Shown here: in pieces, positions 17,796 to 25,765 of the stretch
Layout of the letters: every line of letters starts with the position of its first letter
Position numbering within the stretch: position 1 is the first letter of the stretch
Origin: Sinorhizobium sp. 6-70
GTDB taxonomy: Bacteria > Pseudomonadota > Alphaproteobacteria > Rhizobiales > Rhizobiaceae
Direction: 5' to 3'
Assembly: GCF_030124375.1 (NCBI RefSeq)
Contig: NZ_JASKLS010000003.1
Location: 291,327-355,326, forward strand
Length of the DNA: 64,000 nucleotides
Program-made: the position numbers and the translations under genes
The notes under the pieces: model-generated
What the model was told of the DNA's origin: nothing
Database searches by the model: none
What the model saw: only the letters and a program-made list of their open reading frames with translations

Positions 17796-18764
17796 ATGTC
17801 AGATGAATTGCTCCTTGAGGTCAGCGGGCTGACCAAAGATTTCGCCCCGGTGGCGTTCGGGCGCGGACCGGTCGTCCGTGCCGTCCAGGACGTCTCGTTC
17901 AACATCAGACGCGGGGAAGTCGTCGGCCTCGTCGGGGAGTCGGGCAGCGGCAAGACCACCATCGGCCGCATGGTCGCACAGTTGGTTCCGCCGACCTCCG
18001 GCAGCATTCGTTTCGACGGTGTCGAAACGACGAGCCTTAGCCGCCGCGAACTTCGACGTCTGCATGCGCGCGTCCAGTATATCTTTCAGGATCCGTTTGC
18101 GAGCCTCTCACCGCGCATGACCATCGGTGAAATTCTCACCGAAGGTCTGGATATCCAGCGCATCGGCACCAAATCCGAGCGGATCGCGAAGGCCGCCAAG
18201 GCGCTTGCGTCGGTGGACCTGCCGCCCGATGCGATCTCACGCTATCCGCACGAGTTTTCCGGAGGGCAGCGCCAGAGGATCGGCATTGCACGGGCGCTGA
18301 CGCTCGCGCCAGATCTGCTTGTCGCCGACGAACCGGTGTCGGCGCTCGACGTTTCGATCCAAGCGCAGATCGTCAACCTGCTGCGCGACCTGCAGGTGCG
18401 GCTGGGCCTTACCGTGCTGTTCATCGCGCATGATCTTGCAGTGGTCGAATACGTCGCCGATACCGTCATCGTGCTCTATCTCGGGCGCATCATGGAAATG
18501 GCGCCCAGCCGGAAGCTTTATGCCAGCCCGCAGCATCCCTATACGCGCGCGCTTCTCTCGGCCGTTCCCTCGCCCGATCCTTCGCAACGCCCCAACCGGC
18601 AGATCCTTAAGGGTGACATACCAAGCCCCGCGAATCCTCCCAGCGGCTGCGTCTTCCGCACCCGCTGCCCGGTCGCGATCGAGGCATGCGCCAGCATAGT
18701 GCCGCCGCTGCGAGAAACGGCGAAAGGACACTTCAAGGCTTGTATCCGTGACGACCTCGACTGA
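17796..18764 (+). CDS. ABC transporter ATP-binding protein, DppF type
   Basis: Second ATPase of the importer, 322 residues. Walker A is GESGSGKT, the signature [16 protein letters not shown], Walker [13 protein letters not shown], and the C-terminal tail [14 protein letters not shown]. It starts 3 bp after the DppD-type stop. The next gene in the operon was a sulfatase, now truncated, which ties this importer to a sulfate-bearing substrate. Confidence 0.93.
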   Translation: MSDELLLEVSGLTKDFAPVAFGRGPVVRAVQDVSFNIRRGEVVGLVGESGSGKTTIGRMVAQLVPPTSGSIRFDGVETTSLSRRELRRLHARVQYIFQDPFASLSPRMTIGEILTEGLDIQRIGTKSERIAKAAKALASVDLPPDAISRYPHEFSGGQRQRIGIARALTLAPDLLVADEPVSALDVSIQAQIVNLLRDLQVRLGLTVLFIAHDLAVVEYVADTVIVLYLGRIMEMAPSRKLYASPQHPYTRALLSAVPSPDPSQRPNRQILKGDIPSPANPPSGCVFRTRCPVAIEACASIVPPLRETAKGHFKACIRDDLD

Positions 18765-18788
18765 TCCAAAATAGGGTGGGTTTTGACC

Positions 18789-19007
18789 ATGAAGAACCTG
18801 CTCTTCATCGACGTCGATCAGCTTCGATGGGACTGCTTCGCGCCGCGCAAGACGGTGCCAGTCAAGATCCCGAACCTCGATCGGTTGATCGAGAGCGGCG
18901 TGAGCTTCGATCGAGCTTATTGCACCTCGTTGCTCTGTGCTCCGTCCCGCGCCTTTGATGTTAGACGCCACAAAGGCCGCGCGCGAAAACACGGACTCCG
19001 GCATTGA
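18789..19007 (+). pseudogene. Truncated sulfatase N-terminus
   Basis: The reading frame starts as a sulfatase: [17 protein letters not shown] (metal-binding region) and LLCAPSRA with the formylglycine motif C50-A-P-S-R. After about residue 55 the frame turns into an arginine-rich tail and stops at 19007, whereas sulfatases need 450 or more residues. It is the last gene of the importer operon, 24 bp after the ATPase stop. In another frame, 18958-19044 looks like the C-terminal end of an unrelated protein (DATKAAREN... ILLIEER). The join near 18950 is therefore a chromosomal breakpoint that destroyed the gene. Confidence 0.8.
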
Positions 19008-19210
19008 TCCGGAAGAAGCCATCTTGTTGATTGAGGAAAGGTGAGTTCAACGCCTTCCAAACCAATTTGAACGCGGCCGAAAATGGTCGAGGCGGTCTTT
19101 TTGTGCAAAGGTCGGTTGCGGTTTGTCGTGCCGGCCAAAGATTTGCCAGGAAGCCCCGTTTGTGGAATATGCGGGCCTGAGGCCCATATCGCAGACTATC
19201 GAGGCGAGAC

Positions 19211-19987
19211 GTGAAGCTTATCGAGCAACATTTTAGAGTGACTGCGGCGCTGGTCGTGCGCGAAATGTCGACGCGCTATGGGTCGAAGCCCGGCGGTTAT
19301 CTCTGGGCGATCTTCGACCCGGTTGCCCATGTCGCGATGATGACGGTGATCTTTCAGGCGATCGCCCGCATGCCGGCATTGGGCTTGAGCTTTCCGCTGT
19401 TTTTTGCAAGCGGCTATCTGCCATTCGCGTTTTATCAACGTATGTCTTCCTTCATGGCGGGCACGATGAAGGCGAACAAGGCACTGCTCTCCTATCCAGT
19501 TGTCTCGCCGTTCGATGCCATCGTCTCGCGTTTCATCCTCCAGTTCATGACGGATGCGCTAGTAACTGGCGTGATCTTCTTGATGATCGTGGAACTTAGT
19601 GGCGTTACCCAACCAATGAACGTCGCCGGTATGATCGAGGGAGCGGGAGCGGCCGCGGTGCTCGGTCTCGGCATCGGCACGATCAACATCGTGATGTTCG
19701 CTCGCTTTTCGCTCTACGAACAGATTTTCGGCATTATCAGCCGTCCGCTCTTCATGATTTCTGGCGTTTTCTTCCTGCCGGAGAACCTGCCAAATCCCTT
19801 CAGGGACTATATTCTCTATAATCCGCTTGTGCATATCATCATGTGGTTTCGGAGTAGCATCTACCCGGAGTACCGCGCCGATGGGCTGGACAAGGGCTAC
19901 GTCATCGAATTCGCGGTCGTATGCTTCGTGGCCGGACTCATGCTGCTAACGGCATCGATGCGCGAGATCAGGGAAGACCGACTTTAA
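19211..19987 (+). CDS. Capsule/polysaccharide ABC export permease, KpsM family (orphan copy)
   Basis: A 258-residue ABC-2 type membrane protein with six hydrophobic segments. The N-terminal REMSTRYGSKPGGYLWAIFDP block and the C-terminal RPLFMISGVFFLPENLPNPFRDYILYNPLVHIIMWFRSSIYPEYRADGLD block are diagnostic for KpsM/RkpT polysaccharide exporters. The GTG start at 19211 has GAGG upstream. It is clearly related to, but well diverged from, the permease at 24407-25177. No ATPase gene accompanies it and it is convergent with the KpsC-like gene, so it either shares the ATPase at 23751-24410 or is a remnant of another export locus. Confidence 0.88.
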   Translation: MKLIEQHFRVTAALVVREMSTRYGSKPGGYLWAIFDPVAHVAMMTVIFQAIARMPALGLSFPLFFASGYLPFAFYQRMSSFMAGTMKANKALLSYPVVSPFDAIVSRFILQFMTDALVTGVIFLMIVELSGVTQPMNVAGMIEGAGAAAVLGLGIGTINIVMFARFSLYEQIFGIISRPLFMISGVFFLPENLPNPFRDYILYNPLVHIIMWFRSSIYPEYRADGLDKGYVIEFAVVCFVAGLMLLTASMREIREDRL

Positions 19988-20186
19988 CGACCGAGATGCC
20001 ATGCTTCATCGGCGCCGAATTCATTCTCGCGAGGGCCACCCGATTGTCTACTTAAGTTAGAACAGCACCTGGCTCAGCTCTGTCTGTCCCAGGTCTGTGC
20101 GCGGGTGGTTTGTGATGGAACTGCAAGCGGATCAGTTTTCGGAAGTAGATTGTCCCTCGAGAAGAACCGGCTTGCGATTGTGCAGG

Positions 20187-21209
20187 CTATGCAGAGGAGG
20201 CTCTTTTCATAGTGTAGAGAAGTTCTAATGCCTCTTCGAAGGTAAGAGCCCTCTTTTCCTGTGGATGGAAGTACTTCGGGTATAGAATATATGCGGCGGC
20301 AAAGACTTCTTCAACGCTGCGCCTCGCCGATCTGCGTTGGCACATCTGCCGATCATCCGTAAGGCCCCATCCTGCGTAAAACGGCATGCCAAAGCACGTT
20401 ACCGGTATGCCCCTGATCAGTGCCTCAAACCCCGAGAGCGACGTCAGCGTGTAAACATGATCAATCGTTTGGAACGCATCAGCTAAGCTAATGTCTTGCT
20501 CAAGCACTTGCGCAATCGACTTTACCGCATCCGGCTTAGACCGGGCCGGTCGCGTGCCGTGCAGTATTTCCGGATGAGGCTTGTAGATTATATGCGCTTC
20601 CGGGTTCTCCTGAACTGCGGCTCGCACGAGGTCGTTGTTGTCCATCCGCCGCTGACAGCCCTTAAGTATGGACATGTCATCCTCAACCTGACCTAAGACT
20701 AGTATACGTTTGCGGTCTTTTGGGCCATACACGCGTTCGATGTCGACGTCCGCAGACGTGTTATATTTGCTCAACCTAGAGTTGATCAATCGGTTTATTC
20801 CGGTGCCCGCGCGAAGGATCAGGTCGGGATCGGCCGAAAAATCGTGGTGTTCGAGAATTTGCTCCAGGCGCGAAGCAGCACTTGCATCATAGTAAAGAAC
20901 AGGTGAATCGAAGCAAAGCGATAGTGGCGGCGCCTTGGTGGCCCCCAACGCTACCGATCGGATGAAGCCGTCTTCGATTCTGATCAATGGCACATTGCGC
21001 CTCTCACAGAATTGCTCAATGAATAGCGGATGCTTATAGCCCCAAACGTATATCTTGGGAGATTTTGAAGATACTATTCTAGGAACCCAAAAGGCGTGAA
21101 ATTCGAGCCATGAAATCGATCGTTTCCGACAGTATATTTTTTTCTCGGAGAGCCAACCTCTTATGAAATCTTTCCAAGGGCTCAAGCCGAATACGAATGC
21201 AGTGGACAT
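20187..21209 (-). CDS. rkpZ: KpsC/RkpZ-type capsule beta-Kdo transferase-like protein
   Basis: A 340-residue glycosyltransferase-like protein of the KpsC family, which builds the Kdo linker that anchors capsule to lipid. Visible motifs are FGLSPWKDFIRGWLS at the N-terminus, RIEDGFIRSVALGA, YKPHPEI, and LTSLSGFEALIRGIPVTCFGMPFYAGWGLTDD. E. coli KpsC carries two such units; this protein has one. Codon use and base composition are visibly more AT-rich than in flanking catabolic genes, suggesting transfer. It lies downstream of galE and the rkpR/S/T-type export genes on the same strand. The symbol follows S. meliloti usage from memory; the family is firmer than the symbol. Confidence 0.75.
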   Translation of the reverse strand: MSTAFVFGLSPWKDFIRGWLSEKKIYCRKRSISWLEFHAFWVPRIVSSKSPKIYVWGYKHPLFIEQFCERRNVPLIRIEDGFIRSVALGATKAPPLSLCFDSPVLYYDASAASRLEQILEHHDFSADPDLILRAGTGINRLINSRLSKYNTSADVDIERVYGPKDRKRILVLGQVEDDMSILKGCQRRMDNNDLVRAAVQENPEAHIIYKPHPEILHGTRPARSKPDAVKSIAQVLEQDISLADAFQTIDHVYTLTSLSGFEALIRGIPVTCFGMPFYAGWGLTDDRQMCQRRSARRSVEEVFAAAYILYPKYFHPQEKRALTFEEALELLYTMKRASSA

Positions 21210-21273
21210 GGCACATCTTTAAATGATCAGTGGATATTGTTCTTGGGCAGGTTCACAGGGCTGGACCGCACGC

Positions 21274-22266
21274 CTAGAACGCATTTCGACGGCCAAGACT
21301 ATGCTCCCAATCCAGCGACGTGCGCACAATAAGTTCAAGGTCATCGTACTGCGGCACCCAATCCAGCTCTCGAACGATTAACGCTGGATTGGCAACGACA
21401 AAAGTTGCGTCACCTGGCCGCCGATCAACGATATTCACAGGGAAATCAGTCCCTGACACTTTCTTTACACGCTCCAGAACGTCAAACACGGAAAATCCGC
21501 GCCCGTAGCCACAGTTTGCGACAATTGAAGCGCCGCCCGCCCGCATCCGCTTCAAGGCTTTAAGATGTGCTTCTACCAGATCTGTGACATGGATGAAGTC
21601 CCGCACGCAAGTTCCGTCAGCCGTCGGGTAGTCGGCTCCATAGACGTCAAAGCCGCTCCGCTTTCCAAGAGCAGCTTCGCAGGCCACTTTTATGAGATGG
21701 GTAGCGCCGGCCGTAGATTGGCCGGTCCTTCCTAGTATATCGGCGCCCGCGACGTTAAAGTAGCGCAGAGCCGCATATTTGAAATCGTACGCTGCGGCAG
21801 CATCTCTCAGCATGATTTCGGTCATCAATTTAGAGGACCCGTATGGTGATTCGGGCCGCAAGGGAGCGTCTTCCTCGACGGGATTGCAGCTCGCGGGGGT
21901 ACCATAGACGGCCGCAGTCGAGGAAAAAACAAAATGCCTAACGTTTGCCTTAACGGCCGCTTCAATCAGCACGCGTGATTTCGCTGTATTGTTTTCGTAA
22001 TACGACAAAGGATCGGCTACCGACTCCGGCACGACAACTGAACCAGCGAAGTGGATGATCGCTTCGATATCGTTGGCTGAGAAAATCATGTCTAGCAGTT
22101 GACAGTCACCAATGTCGCCCTCGTAGAGCCGCGCCTCAGGAGCCACTGCCCAACGAAAACCTGTAGAAAGACGATCCAGCACGACGACGTCTTCACCCGC
22201 ATCGAGCAAGCGCCAAACCATGTGGCTGCCGATGTAACCTGCGCCGCCTGTTACCAAAACCGCCAT
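21274..22266 (-). CDS. galE: UDP-glucose 4-epimerase (GalE/ExoB type)
   Basis: Interconverts UDP-glucose and UDP-galactose to supply galactosyl units for surface polysaccharide. The 330-residue extended short-chain dehydrogenase has the NAD motif VLVTGGAGYIGSHMVWRLLDAG, the SST triad segment FSSTAAVYG, and the catalytic YGSSK. It also carries the family's YFNVAGAD and CVRDFIHVTDLVEAH blocks. AGGAGAG precedes the ATG. It sits between the export gene rkpR and the KpsC-like gene, consistent with a capsule supply role. A second housekeeping copy elsewhere is likely. Confidence 0.88.
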   Translation of the reverse strand: MAVLVTGGAGYIGSHMVWRLLDAGEDVVVLDRLSTGFRWAVAPEARLYEGDIGDCQLLDMIFSANDIEAIIHFAGSVVVPESVADPLSYYENNTAKSRVLIEAAVKANVRHFVFSSTAAVYGTPASCNPVEEDAPLRPESPYGSSKLMTEIMLRDAAAAYDFKYAALRYFNVAGADILGRTGQSTAGATHLIKVACEAALGKRSGFDVYGADYPTADGTCVRDFIHVTDLVEAHLKALKRMRAGGASIVANCGYGRGFSVFDVLERVKKVSGTDFPVNIVDRRPGDATFVVANPALIVRELDWVPQYDDLELIVRTSLDWEHSLGRRNAF

Positions 22267-22418
22267 GCAATCTCTCCTGTGACGTCCGCGAATAAAATCA
22301 AATCAACCAAGCGCAATTAAATGTGGCCCAGCGCACTTGAAGAGATGCGCAGACCGCCAATTGGCTGGGTCGAGCATTCGAGATGGATAGGCCAAGCGGG
22401 CCCTCGCAATGTAGGGAC

Positions 22419-23750
22419 TTAAGCGCGATCCCGAATGTTGTAGTAGGCCATCACGCCAATTCCCCAAGCAAACAAGAGCCCGAGGGTGAAGAGAAACGCA
22501 TTCAGGAGGCGGCTTGGATATTGGGCCATTTGCGAGAGAGTCGGCTCAATGAAGAGAGCAAGGTACCGCTGCCGATTGTTGGCTTCGATGCGCGCCTTCT
22601 CGAGGGAGGCCAACGCTGCCGTATAGGCGCGCTCCGCGAATTCACGCTCGGTTTCCAGTTCCTCGAACTGAGCGATGCGGCCGGCGACATCCGGTGAATT
22701 GGGATCGCCCGCGACGGATGTCGGGCTTCTTTCGCCTGTGCCGAGGCGCTGGCGCTCGACGGCGAGCTGCTGCTCCAGGCTTTCGATACGCGTTTTCAGG
22801 ACGCGGATTCGCGGCGTGTCCTCACCCATCTGGCTTTTCGCCGTGGCGAGATCGGCGTTCAGCTGTGTCAACTGCTGCTCCAGGGAGCCGATGAGCTGAA
22901 CGGCGAGCTTTGCCCCTTCCTCTGGGCTGATTTCCTGCGATTTGTCGCGGTAATCGCGAAGACCCGCGCGCGCCTTGGAAAGCCGCGCTTCGCCGGCCAG
23001 AACTTCATCCTGCGCGGCGCGCAGAACGTCGTTGCGTGCCGAAAGTGAGAGGCTGTTCACGAGACTGTCGCTTTGGTCTACGACGAACTGCGCGATCTCC
23101 TGCGCCTGTTTTGGATCGAATGCCTTTACGGTCACTTGCATAATGCCGGACGCGTGATCGAAATTGACGTCAACCATATTGTGCCAATATTCGAGCTTGT
23201 CCTCGATCGGCAGCGCGGACCCGATCCCATAGAAGTAGTCGAGCCCTCGTGTGGCGTAGACGTCCTCCAGCTTGAACTTGCGGTCGGCGGCGGCAACCAT
23301 GCGCTCGCTCAGGATATAATCCATGAGGATATAGCTGTCGGAGACAGTGCTGGCGCCGGAGGCCTGGGTGAACATGCCGAGGATATCGGTCGAAACGCCG
23401 CCCTCAATGCTGCGCACGGCGAAGGACGCAGAGCTATGATATTGATCTGCTGCGATAAAGGCCATGTAGAGCGAAGCGAGCGTAGCCGGAACGGCGACCA
23501 GTCCCAGGAAGGATGCGCCGATAATGGCGTGGCGCCAGCGCAGCTTCTTTAACCAGCGGATCTTCCAGTCCGTCTTCTTGGCGGGTTCGATCTTGTTGCG
23601 CCGCCCCGGTAGGGGAATGACGGGCGCACTCTCCTTGCCGAGCAGCCCCTCCAGGACCGCTATGCCCTTGCTTTTGCCGGCTGCTTCGCTCTTCTCGGCG
23701 GCCTGCGCGGAATCAGGCTTGTTCACTGCCGCGTCTTTGCTGACCGCCAT
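22419..23750 (-). CDS. rkpR: Capsule polysaccharide export inner-membrane protein (KpsE/RkpR)
   Basis: A 443-residue polysaccharide co-polymerase/adaptor thought to bridge the inner-membrane ABC exporter to the envelope. It has a basic cytoplasmic N-terminus and a first membrane segment near residues 75-100 (AIIGASFLGLVAVPATLASLYMAFIAADQY). A long periplasmic region contains coiled coil (AQDEVLAGEARLSKARAGLRDYRDKSQEI onward), and a second membrane segment lies close to the C-terminus. The layout matches KpsE/RkpR. It abuts the ATPase stop with no gap, so the three export genes are one transcription and translation unit. Confidence 0.88.
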   Translation of the reverse strand: MAVSKDAAVNKPDSAQAAEKSEAAGKSKGIAVLEGLLGKESAPVIPLPGRRNKIEPAKKTDWKIRWLKKLRWRHAIIGASFLGLVAVPATLASLYMAFIAADQYHSSASFAVRSIEGGVSTDILGMFTQASGASTVSDSYILMDYILSERMVAAADRKFKLEDVYATRGLDYFYGIGSALPIEDKLEYWHNMVDVNFDHASGIMQVTVKAFDPKQAQEIAQFVVDQSDSLVNSLSLSARNDVLRAAQDEVLAGEARLSKARAGLRDYRDKSQEISPEEGAKLAVQLIGSLEQQLTQLNADLATAKSQMGEDTPRIRVLKTRIESLEQQLAVERQRLGTGERSPTSVAGDPNSPDVAGRIAQFEELETEREFAERAYTAALASLEKARIEANNRQRYLALFIEPTLSQMAQYPSRLLNAFLFTLGLLFAWGIGVMAYYNIRDRA

Positions 23751-24410
23751 TTAACCTTCCTTCATGTTTTTGTCGTGCGCGCGGATCGCGTCCTCGACAT
23801 CTTCATAATAAGTCAGCTTGCCTTTTTCCAGCACGACACCGCAATCGCAATAGGTACGGATCGTGCTCGTGCTGTGCGAAACCATTATCAGATCGGAGTC
23901 CCGAAGCTTAGTCTCGAAGACAGCCTGGCACTTTTTCTTAAAATTTGCGTCACCGACGGCAGTAATCTCGTCGACGAGATAGTAATCGAAGTTGACGCCC
24001 ATGCTCAAGCCGAAGGCGAGACGTGCCTTCATGCCGGACGAATAGGTACCCACCGGTGCCTTGAAAAAAGGACCAAGCTCCGCGAAATCCTCGACATAGT
24101 CGATGAGTTGCTCGGTGTCGACGCCATAAATGCGTGCGACGAAGCGCACATTCTGTTCGCCAGTCATCGAGCCCTGGAAGCTGCCCTGAAAGCCGAGCGG
24201 CCAGGAGATCTTGCCACGGCGGATGATTCGTCCGCGGTCGAGCTTGATCGCGCCGGCGATCAGCCTCAAGAGAGTCGATTTGCCGGCGCCATTGCGGCCA
24301 AGCAGGCCGACGCTCTTCCCCCGGTTCATAGTAAGGGAAGCGTCTTCGATGATCGGCTTCTTGATGCCCTTGGTGCGGGCATATTTTGTCGCCTGTTCGA
24401 ACCGGATCAT
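23751..24410 (-). CDS. rkpS: Capsule polysaccharide export ATPase (KpsT/RkpS)
   Basis: ATP-binding subunit of the capsule exporter, 219 residues, the usual KpsT length. Walker A is GRNGAGKST, the signature region is YSSGMKARLAFGLSMG, and Walker B is YYLVDEITAVGD. The H-loop is MVSHSTSTIRTYCDCGVVLEKG. It works with the permease at 24407-25177, whose stop overlaps this start by four bases, and possibly with the orphan permease at 19211-19987. It acts at the cytoplasmic face of the inner membrane. Confidence 0.92.
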   Translation of the reverse strand: MIRFEQATKYARTKGIKKPIIEDASLTMNRGKSVGLLGRNGAGKSTLLRLIAGAIKLDRGRIIRRGKISWPLGFQGSFQGSMTGEQNVRFVARIYGVDTEQLIDYVEDFAELGPFFKAPVGTYSSGMKARLAFGLSMGVNFDYYLVDEITAVGDANFKKKCQAVFETKLRDSDLIMVSHSTSTIRTYCDCGVVLEKGKLTYYEDVEDAIRAHDKNMKEG

Positions 24411-25177
24411 TCGTTTCTCAGCGTCTTTGACGAAAAGGTGAACACAAGCATTCCGGCAAACAATGTCAGAAATGCGAATCCGTAGAGGTACTCCATATCA
24501 AGGCCTATTGCCCTGTACTCTGGATAGAATCCCTGACGGAAGCCCATGATGATATGAACAAGAGGGTTGAGCAGCACGAGATCATGATAGGGCGCGGGGA
24601 TCGAATCCGGAAGGAAGAATACCCCGGATATGAGGAAGAGCGGGCGGTTGGCGATGTTGAATACCTGCTCGTAGAGAGGGTATCTCAAAAATAGCACGCT
24701 GTTGACCATCGCCACCCCGAGGCCGCAAACGCACGCCATCGCCACCGCTTCCAGGATCGCCGGCCAATGCAGGCTAGTTTCCACACGCATGGTCGCGACG
24801 ATCGTGCCTAGAACGATGAGAGCTACCAACGTCGTCGTCCCCACTTGGAGGACAAAGCGCGCGATGACCGCGTCGATCGGCGCGACATTCGGATAGCTGA
24901 GCAGGGCTTTGTTGGCCCGGACGGCGCTGTTCAGGTAACTGGTCATCGCCTGGTAGAACTGAAAAGCGATATAACCGGTTGCGAAAAACAAGGCGAAACT
25001 CGTCCCGAGCGCAGGGGCGCGAGCGATCGCCCGGAAGATGAAGGTCATGAGAAGGATGTGAGCAGCGGGGTCGAGCAGCGCCCAGATATACCCCCCGGGC
25101 TTTGAGCCGAAACGCGTGGACATTTCCCTGACCAGAAGGGCGCCGACAACGCGAAAATGGGCGAAAACATAGCTCAC
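24407..25177 (-). CDS. rkpT: Capsule polysaccharide export permease (KpsM/RkpT)
   Basis: Channel subunit of the capsule ABC exporter, 256 residues with six hydrophobic segments. Family blocks are REMSTRFGSKPGGYIWALLDP and RPLFLISGVFFLPDSIPAPYHDL. The start is a GTG at 25177 without a clear ribosome binding site. It overlaps the stop of a preceding small frame as GTGA, so its translation may depend on that frame. Order permease-ATPase-adaptor on one strand equals rkpT-rkpS-rkpR in reverse, typical of rhizobial K-antigen loci. Confidence 0.9.
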   Translation of the reverse strand: MSYVFAHFRVVGALLVREMSTRFGSKPGGYIWALLDPAAHILLMTFIFRAIARAPALGTSFALFFATGYIAFQFYQAMTSYLNSAVRANKALLSYPNVAPIDAVIARFVLQVGTTTLVALIVLGTIVATMRVETSLHWPAILEAVAMACVCGLGVAMVNSVLFLRYPLYEQVFNIANRPLFLISGVFFLPDSIPAPYHDLVLLNPLVHIIMGFRQGFYPEYRAIGLDMEYLYGFAFLTLFAGMLVFTFSSKTLRNE

Positions 25178-25485
25178 GTCAGTAACCCGAACCCATAGAG
25201 AATGCGCCGAGCAGTGGAAGTGTCGGATCCGACCGGCTGAGGAAGAAACGGACGCTGGCCTGCTTTGAAATCTTCGACATCGCGGTCCTTGCCGACACGA
25301 TCGTTGTTGTCGTTGCTCCGGTTGAACACGAAGGATAGACGAGACACGCGCCCGCGAAAAGCGGTTCGCGGTCCGGTTTTGTCAGTGCCCGTAGCCGGCG
25401 GCAAAGACGACACCATCCCCGCAACTGCGACCAACGCGAATCGCTCGGCGGGGGACTCCAATCTGAGCCTGTCCCACGATCCCAT
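25174..25485 (-). CDS. Small hypothetical protein upstream of rkpT
   Basis: A 103-residue frame whose stop overlaps the rkpT GTG start (GTGA), as neighbouring export genes overlap. I do not recognise it. An internal hydrophobic stretch (FALVAVAGMVSSLPPATG) is followed by a polar region rich in D, N and R (NDNNDRVGKDRDVEDF). GGGAGA lies about 10 nt before the ATG. The main argument for a real gene is the overlap pattern; against it is the lack of a known family. An overlapping frame exists on the other strand. Confidence 0.4.
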   Translation of the reverse strand: MGSWDRLRLESPAERFALVAVAGMVSSLPPATGTDKTGPRTAFRGRVSRLSFVFNRSNDNNDRVGKDRDVEDFKAGQRPFLPQPVGSDTSTARRILYGFGLLT

Positions 25486-25765
25486 CGTTCGATTTTCTCC
25501 CGATGACGTATGGCAGCAATTCCTCGTCGTACATTTCGTCGGTGCGTGGGTTTATCGCGAGCCCAGATCATCCGATATCTAGGCTACCTGCGCCCTTAAG
25601 GCGCTGGTGACAAGTGACCTCAATAGCGCGATCAGGCAAGCGCACCTTCGTGTTGCGCGCTGATATTGGTCTGGAGGGCGCGAGTAAACGGTCTGATGAC
25701 TGGCGCAAGACTTTCTGCCGCAATAAAACCGGAGAATCCGGCAGCTCTTCGGCCCCCCTGTTTTC
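25486..25765. other. Intergenic stretch, no gene recognised
   Basis: About 280 bp between the glycosyltransferase stop and the small frame before rkpT. It probably contains the promoter of the rkpT-S-R unit, but I could not pick a convincing -35/-10 pair. Confidence 0.5.

Noticed and set aside
18960..19210. Insertion-sequence remnant at the breakpoint
   Set aside because: No transposase-like frame, terminal inverted repeats or target duplication could be recognised; only gene fragments are visible.
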